Assembly: GCF_009906955.1 (NCBI RefSeq)
Contig: NZ_CP047656.1
Span: 1,302,001-1,366,000 of the forward strand
DNA length: 64,000 nt
Direction of reading: 5' to 3'
Origin: Paraglaciecola mesophila
Lineage (GTDB): Bacteria; Pseudomonadota; Gammaproteobacteria; Enterobacterales; Alteromonadaceae
Shown here: one piece after another, positions 1-10,402 of the stretch
Numbering within the stretch: position 1 is the first letter of the stretch
How the letters are laid out: each line of letters begins with the position of its first letter
Made by a program: the position numbers and the translations under genes
The notes under the pieces: model-generated
The model's database searches: none
What the model saw: only the letters and a program-made list of their open reading frames with translations
Told to the model about the DNA's origin: nothing

Positions 1-1
1 A

Positions 2-2011
2 ACCGATAGTTACTTTGGCACCCAAGTCGCTGATCCGTATCGTTGGTTAGAAGACGATATGAGCAGCGAAACCAAACAATGGGTTAAAGCTGAAAATGCG
101 GTAACCCAAGCCTATCTAGCTCAGGTTCCTTCTAGAGACAAGCTGAAAGAGCGCTTAAAGGTATTGCTTGATTACGAAAAAGTCGGCGCTCCGTTTAAAG
201 AAGGTAAATACACTTACTTCTTTAAAAACGACGGCCTGCAAAATCAAGCTGTGTTATACCGCCAACTAGACGATGGCGAGGCACACGTCTTTCTCGATCC
301 AAATACCTTCAGTGAAGACGGCACGACCTCTTTAGCCAGCATTGAATTTTCCAAAGACGGCAGCTTAGTCACCTATTTGATTTCTGAAGGTGGCAGTGAC
401 TGGCGTAAGGCTATTACTATTGATGTTGAAACCATGCAGAACGTGAGCGAAACCTTAACCGACCTCAAATTCAGTGACATTTCATGGTTAGGTAACGAAG
501 GGTTTTATTACTCAAGCTACGACAAACCAGAAGGCAGTGAATTATCGGCTAAAACGGATCAACACAAGCTTTACTTTCACAGCCTAAAAGATAAGCAAAG
601 TGAAGATACGCTTGTGTTTGGCGGAACGCAGGCGCAGAAAAATCGCTATGTTTCAGGACACGTCACCGAGGACAATCGTTATTTATTAATCAGTGCTGCG
701 GTTTCTACGTCAGGTAACAAACTGTATTTGAAAGACTTAAATGAACCGGATAGCGAACTGGTGACCATTTTAGACAATACAGATTCAGACACCCAATTGC
801 TTGATAATGATGGCAGTACGTTACTGTTAGTGACTAATTTAGCTGCGCCCAACAAGCGCGTTGTATCGGTAGATGCGAGTCAGCCTCAGCCTGAAAACTG
901 GCAAGACTTTATCCCTGAAACAAATAACGTACTAGATGTATCAACCGGTGGTGGTTACATCTTTGCTAGCTATATGCTTGATGCGATCTCAAATGTTAAG
1001 CAACTGGACAAATCAGGCAAGTTAGTGCGCGAAATCACCTTGCCGGGAGTGGGCACAGCCAGTGGTTTTAGCGGTAAAAAAGATCAGCAGACCTTGTACT
1101 ACAGCTTCACTAATTATAAAACACCTAGCACTATTTTTAGCTTAGATGTAGAAAGCGGCGAATCAGCGGTTTACTTAAAATCGAAAGCGAAATTCGACAG
1201 TGATGCTTACGAGTCAAAGCAGGTCTTTTACACCTCAAAAGACGGCACAAAAGTCCCCATGATCATCACCCACAAAAAAGGTCTGAAACTAAATGGTAGC
1301 AACCCTACTATGCTCTACGGCTACGGTGGGTTTAACATCAGCTTGCAACCGGCGTTTAGTAGTGTCACTGCGGCTTGGCTTGAACAAGGTGGCGTATATG
1401 CAGTACCAAACTTACGTGGCGGCGGTGAATACGGAAAAGCATGGCATGACGCTGGCACGAAATTGCAAAAGCAAAATGTGTTTGATGACTTTATTGCTGC
1501 GGCCGAGTTTTTAATCGCGCAAAACTACACCAGCCCAGATTACTTGGCTATTCGTGGTGGCTCAAACGGTGGTTTGTTAGTCGGTGCGACTATGCTTCAG
1601 CGACCTGAACTGTTCAAAGTGGCTCTTCCGGCGGTTGGTGTACTCGACATGTTGCGTTATCACACTTTTACCGCTGGCGCAGGCTGGGCTTACGATTACG
1701 GCACAGCGCAAGACAGTAAAGAAATGTTTGATTATTTGATGACTTACTCTCCCGTGCAAAACGTACGTGACGGGGTGAACTACCCTGCGACACTTATCAC
1801 CACAGGGGATCATGATGATCGCGTAGTGCCAGCGCATTCCTTTAAGTTTGCAGCTGAATTACAGGCCAAACATACTGGCCCTAATCCCATGTTAATTCGC
1901 ATTGAAACTAACGCTGGTCATGGTGCCGGTACACCGATTAGCAAAACAATCGAACAGTACGCTGATATCTTTGGTTTCACTTTGTACAACATGGGTGTAA
2001 AGGTCCAATAA
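2..2011 (+). CDS. Prolyl oligopeptidase, S9A family (5' end outside window)
   Basis: Serine peptidase that cleaves after proline in short peptides. The frame is open from base 2, upstream of the first in-window ATG at 59, and codes for the family's N-terminal pattern (YFG...DPYRWLEDD), so the gene begins before the window. An N-terminal beta-propeller region is followed by the alpha/beta-hydrolase catalytic domain. Counting from the ATG at 59, the nucleophile is Ser502 in GGSNGG, the acid lies in GDHDDRV (583-589) and the His is His621 in NAGHGAG, so the triad is complete. Whether there is a signal peptide cannot be seen. A terminator follows at 2081. Confidence 0.95.
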   Translation, partial: TDSYFGTQVADPYRWLEDDMSSETKQWVKAENAVTQAYLAQVPSRDKLKERLKVLLDYEKVGAPFKEGKYTYFFKNDGLQNQAVLYRQLDDGEAHVFLDPNTFSEDGTTSLASIEFSKDGSLVTYLISEGGSDWRKAITIDVETMQNVSETLTDLKFSDISWLGNEGFYYSSYDKPEGSELSAKTDQHKLYFHSLKDKQSEDTLVFGGTQAQKNRYVSGHVTEDNRYLLISAAVSTSGNKLYLKDLNEPDSELVTILDNTDSDTQLLDNDGSTLLLVTNLAAPNKRVVSVDASQPQPENWQDFIPETNNVLDVSTGGGYIFASYMLDAISNVKQLDKSGKLVREITLPGVGTASGFSGKKDQQTLYYSFTNYKTPSTIFSLDVESGESAVYLKSKAKFDSDAYESKQVFYTSKDGTKVPMIITHKKGLKLNGSNPTMLYGYGGFNISLQPAFSSVTAAWLEQGGVYAVPNLRGGGEYGKAWHDAGTKLQKQNVFDDFIAAAEFLIAQNYTSPDYLAIRGGSNGGLLVGATMLQRPELFKVALPAVGVLDMLRYHTFTAGAGWAYDYGTAQDSKEMFDYLMTYSPVQNVRDGVNYPATLITTGDHDDRVVPAHSFKFAAELQAKHTGPNPMLIRIETNAGHGAGTPISKTIEQYADIFGFTLYNMGVKVQ

Positions 2012-2080
2012 AAACCCAATAAAACTCGTGCAATAGTTAACGCAATAGATAGCACAATAAAGCCGTTATTCTGTTGCCAC

Positions 2081-2119
2081 AAAAGCCAAAATAGCGTCTC
2101 GCCGTTATTTTGGCCTTTT
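2081..2119 (+). terminator. Rho-independent terminator after the prolyl oligopeptidase
   Basis: GCCAAAATA (2085-2093) pairs perfectly with TATTTTGGC (2106-2114), followed by CTTTT. It is 70 bp past the stop codon. Confidence 0.7.
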
Positions 2120-2276
2120 CGTATTTGACTGATATCGTTCTTCCCTGAGTAGTAAGACAGCAAAACATACACTGCCCAGTAAATAACACCATCATAAGCA
2201 TATAATTAGCGAGGCACTTTAAGGTAAAATAAGCAAAATCCCAAAGCGCACCTAATCTTTATCTATGGAGCAACAT

Positions 2277-2879
2277 ATGACCCAAGCCGCTTACGAAAAG
2301 GCCGTTAATTTAATCGACAGTGCCAACAGCGAAGATCCAAATATAGAACAAGCCGAAGGGAAAGAGTGGCCCAAAGAACTACTGTACAGTTTTCGCATGT
2401 CCAATATGTTAGAACGTTACAGGAATGATGCCGATCACGTAGTCAAACTGGCCGTTCGCGGGCAACATATTCAGCGCTGGCAATCTCCCCGCAGTGATTA
2501 TCCCATGGACCGACAGGGTTATCATAAATGGCGCAGCGATTTATACACGTTTCATGCTGATAAAGTGGGGCACATCATGGAACAAGCTGGCTTTAGCGAA
2601 GAACACATCGAGCGAGCCAAAAAAGCAGTGGCAAAGGTCGGTATAAAATCGAACCCTGACACTCAGTTACTCGAAGACGTGGTGGGGTTAGTATTTATAG
2701 AGCATTACATGCTGGACTTTGCTGCTAAACACCCTGAGTACACAGAACAAAAATGGATCGATATCATCCGTAAAACCTGGGGGAAAATGTCAGGCGATGC
2801 TCATGCCTTCGTCTTGGCAGGTAAAATCACCTTACCAGAGTCACTCACGCCCGTGATATTAAAGGCGGTACAAGCTTAG
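2277..2879 (+). CDS. DUF4202 family protein
   Basis: A 200-residue soluble protein with the look of the DUF4202 family: an LYSFRMSNMLERY segment, then His-rich segments (VRGQHIQRW, HKWR, FHADK) suggesting a metal or phosphoester site. The function is unknown. The frame opens at ATG 2265, but GGAG at 2267-2270 lies six bases before ATG 2277, so 2277 is preferred. No signal peptide or membrane segment. It is probably monocistronic, converging with the AEC permease gene on the other strand. Confidence 0.8.
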   Translation: MTQAAYEKAVNLIDSANSEDPNIEQAEGKEWPKELLYSFRMSNMLERYRNDADHVVKLAVRGQHIQRWQSPRSDYPMDRQGYHKWRSDLYTFHADKVGHIMEQAGFSEEHIERAKKAVAKVGIKSNPDTQLLEDVVGLVFIEHYMLDFAAKHPEYTEQKWIDIIRKTWGKMSGDAHAFVLAGKITLPESLTPVILKAVQA

Positions 2880-2925
2880 TTGCTTTCAGGTCGTTCAAAG
2901 TAGGCCATAGGTGGATAAATGCTAC

Positions 2926-3864
2926 TTACACCCACCCTAAAAAATGCAGTAAAAACAACCCTAAGGTAGTACTAAACATGGAGAACAAGGTACTACCGGC
3001 AATAATCGCAGCAGTTAAATGATGATCACCGCCAATCGCTCGCACCATAGGGTAAGCCGCCGCTGCTGTGGGGGTGGCCATCATGATATACAACACCCCT
3101 AACTCTTCGTTTTTGAGCCCGCAGTAATAGCCAATAACTGTGGTAACAAGGGGAATAAATACTATCTTGCTGGCAATCGCTATATAAAGCAGCTTTGAGG
3201 CTTTAAATTCTTGCAAGCGAATCGACGCGCCCACACATAATAATGCAAGAGGTAAGGTCATTTGTGCCAAGTAACTACCCGATTCATACAGTAAATCAGG
3301 TAACGGGATAGGCACAAGAGCAACCACTATGGCTAAGGCAATAGCAATCGCTAACGGATTTTTCAGCACGCTTAGCGCTATCAACTTCACTGAGGCAGTT
3401 GCAGCTTGGTGGTAATAAAGGGTTAAAATCGAATACACGTTATACAAGATAACGATTGCGGCCAAATACATGGACGCCAGCGCTTGGGCGCTTTCACCAA
3501 ATGCACTAACCGAAAGCGCTAGGCCAATAATGGCCATATTCCCTCGACACGCCCCTTGAGCAAATGCGCCTCGCGCATCGTGTTGTTTAATTTTTAATGC
3601 CAAGAGATTAAACAGTATAAACGTCAACGTGGTAGCGATGGCAGCGAACACTAACAAATCGGTAGGCGTCGTAACGCTCAAATCCGTTTTAGCAATATTC
3701 ACAAACAGCAAACACGGCAAGGTAACATTAAACACGAGACGCGAACCAATAATGGCAAACTCCTCGTTGATCCAGCGAATACGCTTAAATACGATCCCCA
3801 GTACAATCAACACACTGATGGGCAAAGTCACTTCAACAGCAAACATGAGTGATTGAATTGGCAT
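2926..3864 (-). CDS. AEC (auxin efflux carrier) family transporter
   Basis: A 312-residue inner-membrane protein with about ten hydrophobic segments spread over its whole length, and the AEC features PCLLF near residue 50 and an N-terminal region that tolerates a short cytoplasmic start. Bacterial members export or exchange organic acids such as malate; the substrate here cannot be told. A second possible start is the Met at residue 7. It is transcribed away from the repeat at 3991 and has no operon partner. Confidence 0.85.
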   Translation of the reverse strand: MPIQSLMFAVEVTLPISVLIVLGIVFKRIRWINEEFAIIGSRLVFNVTLPCLLFVNIAKTDLSVTTPTDLLVFAAIATTLTFILFNLLALKIKQHDARGAFAQGACRGNMAIIGLALSVSAFGESAQALASMYLAAIVILYNVYSILTLYYHQAATASVKLIALSVLKNPLAIAIALAIVVALVPIPLPDLLYESGSYLAQMTLPLALLCVGASIRLQEFKASKLLYIAIASKIVFIPLVTTVIGYYCGLKNEELGVLYIMMATPTAAAAYPMVRAIGGDHHLTAAIIAGSTLFSMFSTTLGLFLLHFLGWV

Positions 3865-3990
3865 GTTAGGGAGGGCTTCCTTAGCTCTTTGGGCCTAGAT
3901 AGGACAAAACAAAGCAGACAGCTTAAAGTCAATTCTACTGACTGACAATCACTCGTGTAAAACCAACTCAAAATAGCACGTTAATGGCTA

Positions 3991-4269
3991 ATACCAATTC
4001 CATTAAATAATTAACCACTCAGCGAAAATTTAAAAGGACTTAATCAAGGCGCTTAAATGATAGCCCTTTATTAAAAACTAACCTGTGCTCTTTCGAGTTT
4101 GAGCAACACAGAGTAAGTCCTTTTAAAATTCGCCCGAAGGGAATTCCCCAGCGGGTTTTGCACTACGTTCTCGGTATTTGAAAGGGAACAACCATTACTA
4201 CACACCGACGCCTTGTTCAAAACCCGCTGGATGAATTCTGAGAGGCCAATTATTTAATGGAAATGGTAT
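3991..4269 (+). repeat. Dispersed inverted-repeat element, copy A (279 bp)
   Basis: Non-coding element bounded by near-perfect terminal inverted repeats (ATACCAATTCCATTAAATAA at the left, its complement with one mismatch at the right). Inside are two further pairs of complementary arms, GGACTTA/TAAGTCC (about 4040 and 4114) and CAGCGGGTTTTG/CAAAACCCGCTG (about 4150 and 4219). The layout is an outer stem enclosing two hairpins. Almost identical to copy C at 47431. It resembles a MITE: no ORF of its own. I do not recognise a named family. Confidence 0.9.
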
Positions 4270-4388
4270 AAATGTTTCATACGTCACATTTTTTACAATT
4301 GCTCGCAATTAAACTGACCAATTTGCGATAAAGCTCAGCAAAACTAGGTCCGAAGGGATTGTTAGCGCCACTAGCGCCTTGTTAGAGT

Positions 4389-4452
4389 AGCCGAGTCTTA
4401 TATGCCTGCTATTTTCGGCTTCTTTGCCCACTTCGGGCTTGGCATATTTTTA
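4389..4452 (+). promoter_or_regulatory. Possible attenuator-like leader of the M3 oligopeptidase gene
   Basis: TATGCC (4401-4406) can pair with GGCATA (4441-4446) around an inner GCCC/GGGC hairpin, followed by ATTTTT, which looks like a terminator just 16 bases before the gene. An alternative pairing, AGCCGA (4389-4394) with TCGGCT (4415-4420), would enclose TATGCC in its loop and prevent the first. The two forms exclude each other. No effector is suggested. Confidence 0.3.
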
Positions 4453-4467
4453 TCTTTTGGAGTTTTA

Positions 4468-6609
4468 ATGCGTATATCAATTATCGCCGCTTCTGTAGCC
4501 GCCACACTTGTGTTAGGTGCCTGTTCAAGTAATGTGGTGAATCATCAACAAACTGACACCGAGCACACGAAAACCAACATGACCACGTCAACCCAAAATG
4601 CACTGTTTGCTCAAAGTCCCCTGACCTATCAAGCGCCACAATTTGACAAGATCAGTGTACAAGATTACGAACCCGCCTTTGAAGCTGGTATCACCCAACA
4701 TGATGCACAAATAGCGGCGATCACCAACAACCCAGCGACCCCGACATTTGAGAACACGATTGTCGCGATGGAAAAATCTGGCGCTCTACTGACCCGCGTC
4801 AGCAAAACCTTCTACAATCTTGCAAGTGTTATTTCAAACGATGAATATCAGCGTATCGAAGCAAAGATTGGCCCAAAACTCACCGCCCACGAAGACAATA
4901 TCTACTTAGATGCAAAACTCTTTGCACGTATTGAGCAAATTGAAGCAAACAAGGCGAGCATGAACAGCGTTGATCAGCGTTTAGTGGATTACTACCACAC
5001 TAAATTCTTACGCGCTGGCGCGAAGCTAAACGACGCTGAAAAAGCGCAGGTACGAGACATCAATAGCCAATTATCCAGCCTAGCGACCGACTTTTCGCAA
5101 AATATACTGCAATCATTTAAACAAGATACTCTGCTGGTAAGCGACAAGTCACAGCTTGCAGGCTTATCGGAAGGTGAAGTTGCCACACTTGCCAATGCCG
5201 CGAAAGAGGCTGGTAAAGAAGGCTATTTAATTACCTTGGTCAACACCACACGCCAGCCTATTCTCACCAGCCTCGAAAACCGTGATCTGCGTAAGAAGGT
5301 TTGGAAAATGTCTGCCAATCGTGCCATAGATACCAACGGCCCAGTACTGGTTAAACTGGCACAGTTGCGCGCCCAAAAAGCACAACTGTTAGGGTACCCA
5401 ACGTGGGCGGCATATGTAACAGCCGACCAGATGGCCAAAACGCCGGCAGCGGTATACGACATACTCGACGACCTAGCGCCCAAAGCGGTCGCCAAAGCCA
5501 AAGACGAAGCCGCTGCGATCCAACAGCAGATCCGCGCGGATGGACAAGACTTTACGCTACAGCCTTGGGACTGGGCTTTTTACAGCGAAAAAGTCCGCAA
5601 AGCCAAGTATGACCTTGACGAAAGCGTCATTAAGCCGTATTTCGAGTTAAACCGTGTATTGCATGACGGTCTATTCTTTGCGATGCAAAAACTCTACGGT
5701 ATCACCTTTAAAGCCCGTAAAGATTTACCTGTCTATCAGCAAGACGTTCAAGCATTTGAAGTGTTCAACGAAGACGGTAGCAGCATAGGATTATTCTACT
5801 TTGACCCTTATGCACGCGAAGGCAAAGGCGGCGGCGCATGGATGGACGAGTTCGTCACCCAAAGCGATTTGCTTGGGCAAAAGCCAGTTGTCTATAACGT
5901 GCTCAATATTCCCAAGCCTGCAACAGGGCAACCTACCCTACTTACCTTTGATGAAGTCACCACTTTGTTTCACGAATTCGGCCACGCCGCTCATGGGTTA
6001 TTTTCACAAGTGAAATACCCTAGCTTAGCAGGCACGGCGACAGCGCGAGACTTTGTAGAGTTCCCATCACAGTTCAATGAAGACTGGGACATCGATCCAG
6101 AGGTTATTGCGCACTACGCGAAACATTACCAAACTGGTCAAGCTATCCCTAAAGCGTTACTCAACAAGCTACTTGCTGCCCATCATTTTAACCAAGGTTA
6201 TGATACCACTGAATATTTAGCTGCCGCATTACTCGACATGGAGTGGCATTCTATTTCTGCGGGCACACAAATAAATGACGTAGCCGCGTTTGAGCAAAAA
6301 GCCTTGGCTAAACACGATATAGATTATGCGCCTGTCCCGCCGCGATATAAATCAGCCTACTTTAGTCACGCATTTGCAGGTGGATATTCTGCAGGTTATT
6401 ACGCCTATCTGTGGACAGAAGTGTTCGCCGCGGATGCCTTTGCTTATATGACAGAGCAAGGTGGTTTAACGCGTGAAAATGGTGATCAGTTCCGCCGCAG
6501 TGTGCTATCCATGGGAAATAGCCAAGACTTAATGCAAGACTACATTGATTTTCGCGGCAGCAAGCCTTCCACTGAGGCCTTATTAAAGCGCCGAGGACTC
6601 AAGAAGTAA
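4468..6609 (+). CDS. M3 family zinc oligopeptidase (Dcp/OpdA type), predicted lipoprotein
   Basis: A 713-residue zinc metallopeptidase of the thimet-oligopeptidase group, degrading short peptides, predicted to sit in the periplasm as a lipoprotein. The zinc site is HEFGH at 502-506 with Glu531 (in DFVEFPSQ) as third ligand. The start at 4468 is chosen because GGAG lies at 4459-4462 and the protein then begins with a short signal peptide ending in the lipobox LGAC; the frame is open back to 4402, but those residues come from the hairpin leader. It stands alone, with a strong terminator downstream at 6750. E. coli Dcp and OpdA are cytoplasmic and lack a lipobox, so this is an exported relative. 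Confidence 0.93.
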   Translation: MRISIIAASVAATLVLGACSSNVVNHQQTDTEHTKTNMTTSTQNALFAQSPLTYQAPQFDKISVQDYEPAFEAGITQHDAQIAAITNNPATPTFENTIVAMEKSGALLTRVSKTFYNLASVISNDEYQRIEAKIGPKLTAHEDNIYLDAKLFARIEQIEANKASMNSVDQRLVDYYHTKFLRAGAKLNDAEKAQVRDINSQLSSLATDFSQNILQSFKQDTLLVSDKSQLAGLSEGEVATLANAAKEAGKEGYLITLVNTTRQPILTSLENRDLRKKVWKMSANRAIDTNGPVLVKLAQLRAQKAQLLGYPTWAAYVTADQMAKTPAAVYDILDDLAPKAVAKAKDEAAAIQQQIRADGQDFTLQPWDWAFYSEKVRKAKYDLDESVIKPYFELNRVLHDGLFFAMQKLYGITFKARKDLPVYQQDVQAFEVFNEDGSSIGLFYFDPYAREGKGGGAWMDEFVTQSDLLGQKPVVYNVLNIPKPATGQPTLLTFDEVTTLFHEFGHAAHGLFSQVKYPSLAGTATARDFVEFPSQFNEDWDIDPEVIAHYAKHYQTGQAIPKALLNKLLAAHHFNQGYDTTEYLAAALLDMEWHSISAGTQINDVAAFEQKALAKHDIDYAPVPPRYKSAYFSHAFAGGYSAGYYAYLWTEVFAADAFAYMTEQGGLTRENGDQFRRSVLSMGNSQDLMQDYIDFRGSKPSTEALLKRRGLKK

Positions 6610-6749
6610 GCGAGATTTAACCCTTAGTTGCTGACGGCCTATCGTTAATGATGTTACTGCTAACTATTGATAGAGCTATTGTTAGAAGCATTGATAGAGT
6701 TATTGATAGAACCATGAGCAATACAGAAGGATTCATCACTGCGTAAATC

Positions 6750-6791
6750 GCAAAAAGCCCCGAAATAGTCAGATATTTCGGGGCTTTTTGC
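6750..6791. terminator. Bidirectional terminator between M3 peptidase and M20 amidohydrolase genes
   Basis: A perfect 18-bp stem with a six-base loop (GTCAGA). It is GC-rich in the middle, with an A-run on one side and a T-run on the other, so it can serve both converging genes. Confidence 0.92.
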
Positions 6792-6836
6792 TTACTTTGC
6801 TGGGTGTTTTAGCAGTGCTTTTCTTTTAGTCAGTGA

Positions 6837-8159
6837 TTACTGTTTTTGCAAAATATGCAACGCTGCTGTGGTCAGCGCCTCCGTGGCGGTCGTGATCACC
6901 GCGTCAGCTTTTGGCGCCCAATATGGGCTATGCAGCGAGGGCAATGAAGTGCCCTCTTCTTTCGCTTTATTCCAGTCATCTTGCTTCACACCGCCGACCC
7001 AGAAAATCAAACTCTCGATCTGCTTGTCCGCGCGATAAAAACGACTAAAGTCTTCTCCGCCCATGACAGCTGGCGTTTCAACGACTCGCTTTTCACCAAA
7101 ACGCTGAGTAAATAATTCAGCCATTTTATGGGTAAATTCTGGGGTGTTGTAAGTTGCTGGGGTATATTCATCTTTTATGTTTACTTCAGGCATAAGTGTT
7201 TCTGGCATACCCGCAGCAATCGCCTCACCTTTAGCAATACGCGCAATGCCATCAAGCAAGGCTTGTCTGGTTTCGTCTGAATAACTGCGTACAGTAAGCA
7301 GCAAAGTGGCTTGATCGGAAATAATATTATGCTTCGCCCCTGCATGAAAACTGCCCACTGTCACTACAGCGGCATCTTGCGGGTCAAGCTCACGGCTGAC
7401 TAAGGTTTGCAATGACGTCACAATGCGACTGGCCAACACAATGGGATCTTTAGTGGTGTGAGGATAAGCGCCATGACCGCCAGCCCCCTTTACAATCACA
7501 TCTACACTATCAACATTCGCCAGAGCGAATTCAGGGGTATAACCTATGGTGCCAGCGGGCAACCCTGCGGAGTCGTGAAAGGCCAAAGCATAATCTGGTT
7601 TAGGAAAGCGCTCATAAAGCCCATCTGCCAACATGTCTCTGGCGCCTTTACCACGCTCTTCAGCCGGTTGCAGAATCATCACTAAGGTACCTGACCATTC
7701 ATCTTTCATTGACGTTAACGCTTGCGCGGTACCGACCCAACTTGTCATGTGAGTATCATGACCGCAAGCATGCATCACACCTGACTCAATGCCATCTTCT
7801 GTGGTCGCACGCTCTTTGGACGCAAAGGGCAATCCTGTTTGCTCAATAACCGGTAAGCCATCCATATCCGCGCGGATCATCACTACCGGGCCGGGGCCAT
7901 TTTTTAGTACAGCAACCACGCCTGTTCCGCCCACCTTTTCGGTAACATCAAAACCAAGAGCTTTTGCCCGCTTGGCTAGCTTTGCCGCCGTATTCACTTC
8001 AAAGCCACTTAATTCGGGATGAGCGTGTAAATCTTTGTACAACGCCATCAATTTTGGTAAATCGGCACTGACTTTGTCACTGACATTATCAGCTTTCGCC
8101 TGCATGCTAAGGGCAAGTGGTAATGCTGCTAAGGCGAAACAGATACGTGGTAATTTCAT
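6837..8159 (-). CDS. M20D family amidohydrolase (hippurate hydrolase-like), exported
   Basis: A 440-residue metal-dependent hydrolase of N-acyl amino acids. Residues 1-23 form a Sec signal peptide, so it should act in the periplasm. The metal-binding motif HACGHDTH runs from 130 to 137 (Cys132, His134), followed by QPAEER and, near the C-terminus, GGEDFSRF, all typical of the M20D branch; a dimerisation domain lies between. It is transcribed divergently from dgcR. The D-glutamate pathway next door makes N-acetylglutamate, so N-acyl amino acid hydrolysis would fit, but the export signal argues for an external substrate. Confidence 0.9.
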   Translation of the reverse strand: MKLPRICFALAALPLALSMQAKADNVSDKVSADLPKLMALYKDLHAHPELSGFEVNTAAKLAKRAKALGFDVTEKVGGTGVVAVLKNGPGPVVMIRADMDGLPVIEQTGLPFASKERATTEDGIESGVMHACGHDTHMTSWVGTAQALTSMKDEWSGTLVMILQPAEERGKGARDMLADGLYERFPKPDYALAFHDSAGLPAGTIGYTPEFALANVDSVDVIVKGAGGHGAYPHTTKDPIVLASRIVTSLQTLVSRELDPQDAAVVTVGSFHAGAKHNIISDQATLLLTVRSYSDETRQALLDGIARIAKGEAIAAGMPETLMPEVNIKDEYTPATYNTPEFTHKMAELFTQRFGEKRVVETPAVMGGEDFSRFYRADKQIESLIFWVGGVKQDDWNKAKEEGTSLPSLHSPYWAPKADAVITTATEALTTAALHILQKQ

Positions 8160-8387
8160 ATTAACTCCCTTTTTCGGTTATCGTGCTTATCTGGTGTTCC
8201 CATTATAAGTGGGCAAATAATGGTTATTAGAAAAGGCCAATTGATGGAACACGTTAGCATGAACCTACAGGATTGGGCCAGTGATCAACTTGAGGTTCAA
8301 AAAGCGGTGAAAAACTGCAGATTTAGCCGCTGTGTTTGTTTAGGATATCCAGTTGATTCATTATTTAGTTAAAAACGAGAGTGATAC

Positions 8388-9266
8388 GTGCGCCTACGCC
8401 ACATTGAAATTTTTCATGCCATATACACCACAGGCTCCATCACCAATGCAGCGAAACTGCTGCATGTCTCGCAACCAGCAGTGAGTAAAGTGCTCCATCA
8501 TGCAGAGCAACAACTCGGCTTCGCCCTATTTACCCGCACCAAAGGCCGACTGGTACCAACACCAGAAGCAGATATGCTATTTGCAGAAGTCGACAAGATT
8601 CATCAACAAATGCGCAGTATCGACAACACCGCACACAATATTAAGCATGCTCATTTTGGCAACATTAATATTGGTATTACCCCCGCCTTGGGATTTTCTG
8701 TCCTGCCCAAGGCGATAGCGAATTATCACCAGCAACACCCAAATGTGAGCTTCAATATTAATACCGTGCACAATGATGCGGTTTTGCAAAGCTTGATAGA
8801 ACACAAGTCTGATGTGGCAGTGTTATTCCACCCTAGTCCGAAATTAGGTGTAAACAGCATTGCATGTGGTGAGTCTGAATTGGTGGTGGTTTATCCAAAA
8901 GTGTTATTTCCACACCTGCCAACACAACTCAGTATTCAGGCTTTAGTCGACGTAACCTTTATCGGTATCAGCGACTCAGGGCCGTTAGGTGACATGCTAT
9001 ACAGCAGATTACAAAGTGAAAATATGCAGCCTCACAGTCCTATTCAAGTACAAACCTATTTTATTGCCGCTCGGCTTGTTGCCCAAGGCTTAGGTGTGTG
9101 CGTGATTGATAGGCTCACAGCAATGGGAAATGTAGACGACAAAACAGCAATAGCCTCATTCACCCCACCATTGGCGTTCGATGTTCGTGCCTTGCATCTA
9201 CAAAATCGTCCTCTGTCGACCGCGGTACAAGGTTTTTTACCCTTTCTGCAAGCGGCCATAACCTAA
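8388..9266 (+). CDS. dgcR: LysR-type regulator of D-glutamate catabolism
   Basis: A 292-residue LysR-type regulator. The N-terminal winged helix-turn-helix is clear (GSITNAAKLLHVSQPAVSKVL, about 17-37), followed by a substrate-binding domain starting near residue 90. The start codon is GTG at 8388, with a GAGAG stretch just upstream. It lies 96 bp before dgcN in the same direction. In marine Pseudoalteromonas a LysR protein beside dgcN-dgcA controls those genes; the symbol rests on that context. It could also act on the divergent amidohydrolase gene. Confidence 0.8.
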   Translation: MRLRHIEIFHAIYTTGSITNAAKLLHVSQPAVSKVLHHAEQQLGFALFTRTKGRLVPTPEADMLFAEVDKIHQQMRSIDNTAHNIKHAHFGNINIGITPALGFSVLPKAIANYHQQHPNVSFNINTVHNDAVLQSLIEHKSDVAVLFHPSPKLGVNSIACGESELVVVYPKVLFPHLPTQLSIQALVDVTFIGISDSGPLGDMLYSRLQSENMQPHSPIQVQTYFIAARLVAQGLGVCVIDRLTAMGNVDDKTAIASFTPPLAFDVRALHLQNRPLSTAVQGFLPFLQAAIT

Positions 9267-9362
9267 AGTTATACCTCAACTAAATAACGTTACTTTCTTT
9301 CTTCTCATCGCACGCTAGGATGATGTAATTCATGACTACACTGCTTTGTTAAGGAATTTTAT

Positions 9363-10358
9363 ATGGTTATTCACGCTCCCTATTTGTTATTCATTGGTGA
9401 TGCCACCGACGCACTGTCCATTAAAATGGCACAAAGTGTCGCCCATTGGCGCCCTGACCTATGCGTCGGCGAATTTAGTGTCGAAGGTTGCACCGTTAGT
9501 ACAGGGCTACCCAAATTAAGTATCGAAGAAGCAGCAAGAAAAGGGGCCAAAACACTGGTACTCGGCTTTGCCAATAGCGGTGGTATATTAGATAAAAAGT
9601 GGTTGCCACTCATAGAGTTAGCGATTAGAAAAGGCATGCATATAGTGAGCGGCCTGCACCAAAAACTCACCAGCTATCCGGAGCTAGTGCACTGCGCTCA
9701 ACAATACGATGTAGATTTACTCGATATTCGCCACCCGACCACACAATTTAATACAGGCACAGGGCGTAAGCGTTCAGGTAAGCGCCTTTTAACCGTGGGG
9801 ACTGATTGTTCCGTTGGCAAAATGTATACCTCTTTGAGCTTAGAGCAAGCCATGAGCAAGCAGAACATGGCTGTTGATTTTCGTGCTACAGGTCAGTGCG
9901 GAATTCTAGTCGCCGGGGCTGGCATAGCCATAGACTGCGTTGTCGCTGACTTTATCTCAGGGGCAGCGGAATCCTTGTCTCCTGATGCTAATGATGATCA
10001 CTGGGACGTTATCGAAGGCCAAGGCTCGTTATCTCATCCAGCATTTGCCGGCGTGAGCTTAGGCTTGTTGCACGGCTCTCAACCAGATGCACTAGTGATT
10101 TGTCATGCGTTAAATCGCACGCATATGCGTGGTTTACCTGATACTGACTTTCCTAGTATAGAAACAACGATTGCACTTAATTTACAAGCCGCACGGCTAA
10201 CCAACCCGGATGTGGCAATTGCAGGTATTAGTGTCAATACATCTGCCGTTAGTGTTGAAGAGGGACGCGCAATTTGCCAGCAGCTAAGTGAGCAATTTTC
10301 GCTGCCATGTGTTGATCCCCTGCGCGATGGCACCGCCGCAATCATTGCCAACCTATAA
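9363..10358 (+). CDS. dgcN: D-glutamate N-acetyltransferase, DUF1611 family
   Basis: A 331-residue DUF1611 protein with a P-loop-like GTDCSVGKMYTS motif near 143 in the C-terminal half and a Rossmann-like N-terminal domain. In the described marine pathway DgcN acetylates D-glutamate with acetyl-CoA, and DgcA then racemises the product to N-acetyl-L-glutamate. The start has a good ribosome site (AAGGA seven bases upstream). The stop is 44 bp from the dgcA start, so the two are almost certainly one operon. DUF1611 also occurs elsewhere, so the assignment depends on the dgcA neighbour. Confidence 0.82.
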   Translation: MVIHAPYLLFIGDATDALSIKMAQSVAHWRPDLCVGEFSVEGCTVSTGLPKLSIEEAARKGAKTLVLGFANSGGILDKKWLPLIELAIRKGMHIVSGLHQKLTSYPELVHCAQQYDVDLLDIRHPTTQFNTGTGRKRSGKRLLTVGTDCSVGKMYTSLSLEQAMSKQNMAVDFRATGQCGILVAGAGIAIDCVVADFISGAAESLSPDANDDHWDVIEGQGSLSHPAFAGVSLGLLHGSQPDALVICHALNRTHMRGLPDTDFPSIETTIALNLQAARLTNPDVAIAGISVNTSAVSVEEGRAICQQLSEQFSLPCVDPLRDGTAAIIANL

Positions 10359-10402
10359 CCCCGACTGAGAAGTCATTTTGTAAAAATACAGGAGTTTACC
10401 CC

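Noticed and set aside
1918..2172. 84-codon minus-strand frame over the end of the prolyl oligopeptidase gene
   Set aside because: It overlaps the catalytic His region of a clear gene and the terminator and has no ribosome site; some hydrophobic stretches are not enough.
6661..6715. Short recurring ATTGATAGA units after the M3 peptidase gene
   Set aside because: Irregular, only a few units, AT-rich; no sign of function.
8222..8371. Short plus-strand frame before dgcR with a ribosome-like AAGG before an inner ATG (MEHVSMNLQDWASDQ)
   Set aside because: LQDWASDQ faintly recalls the start of some IS4-type transposases, but only about 40 codons are open and the similarity ends at once. Too weak to list.
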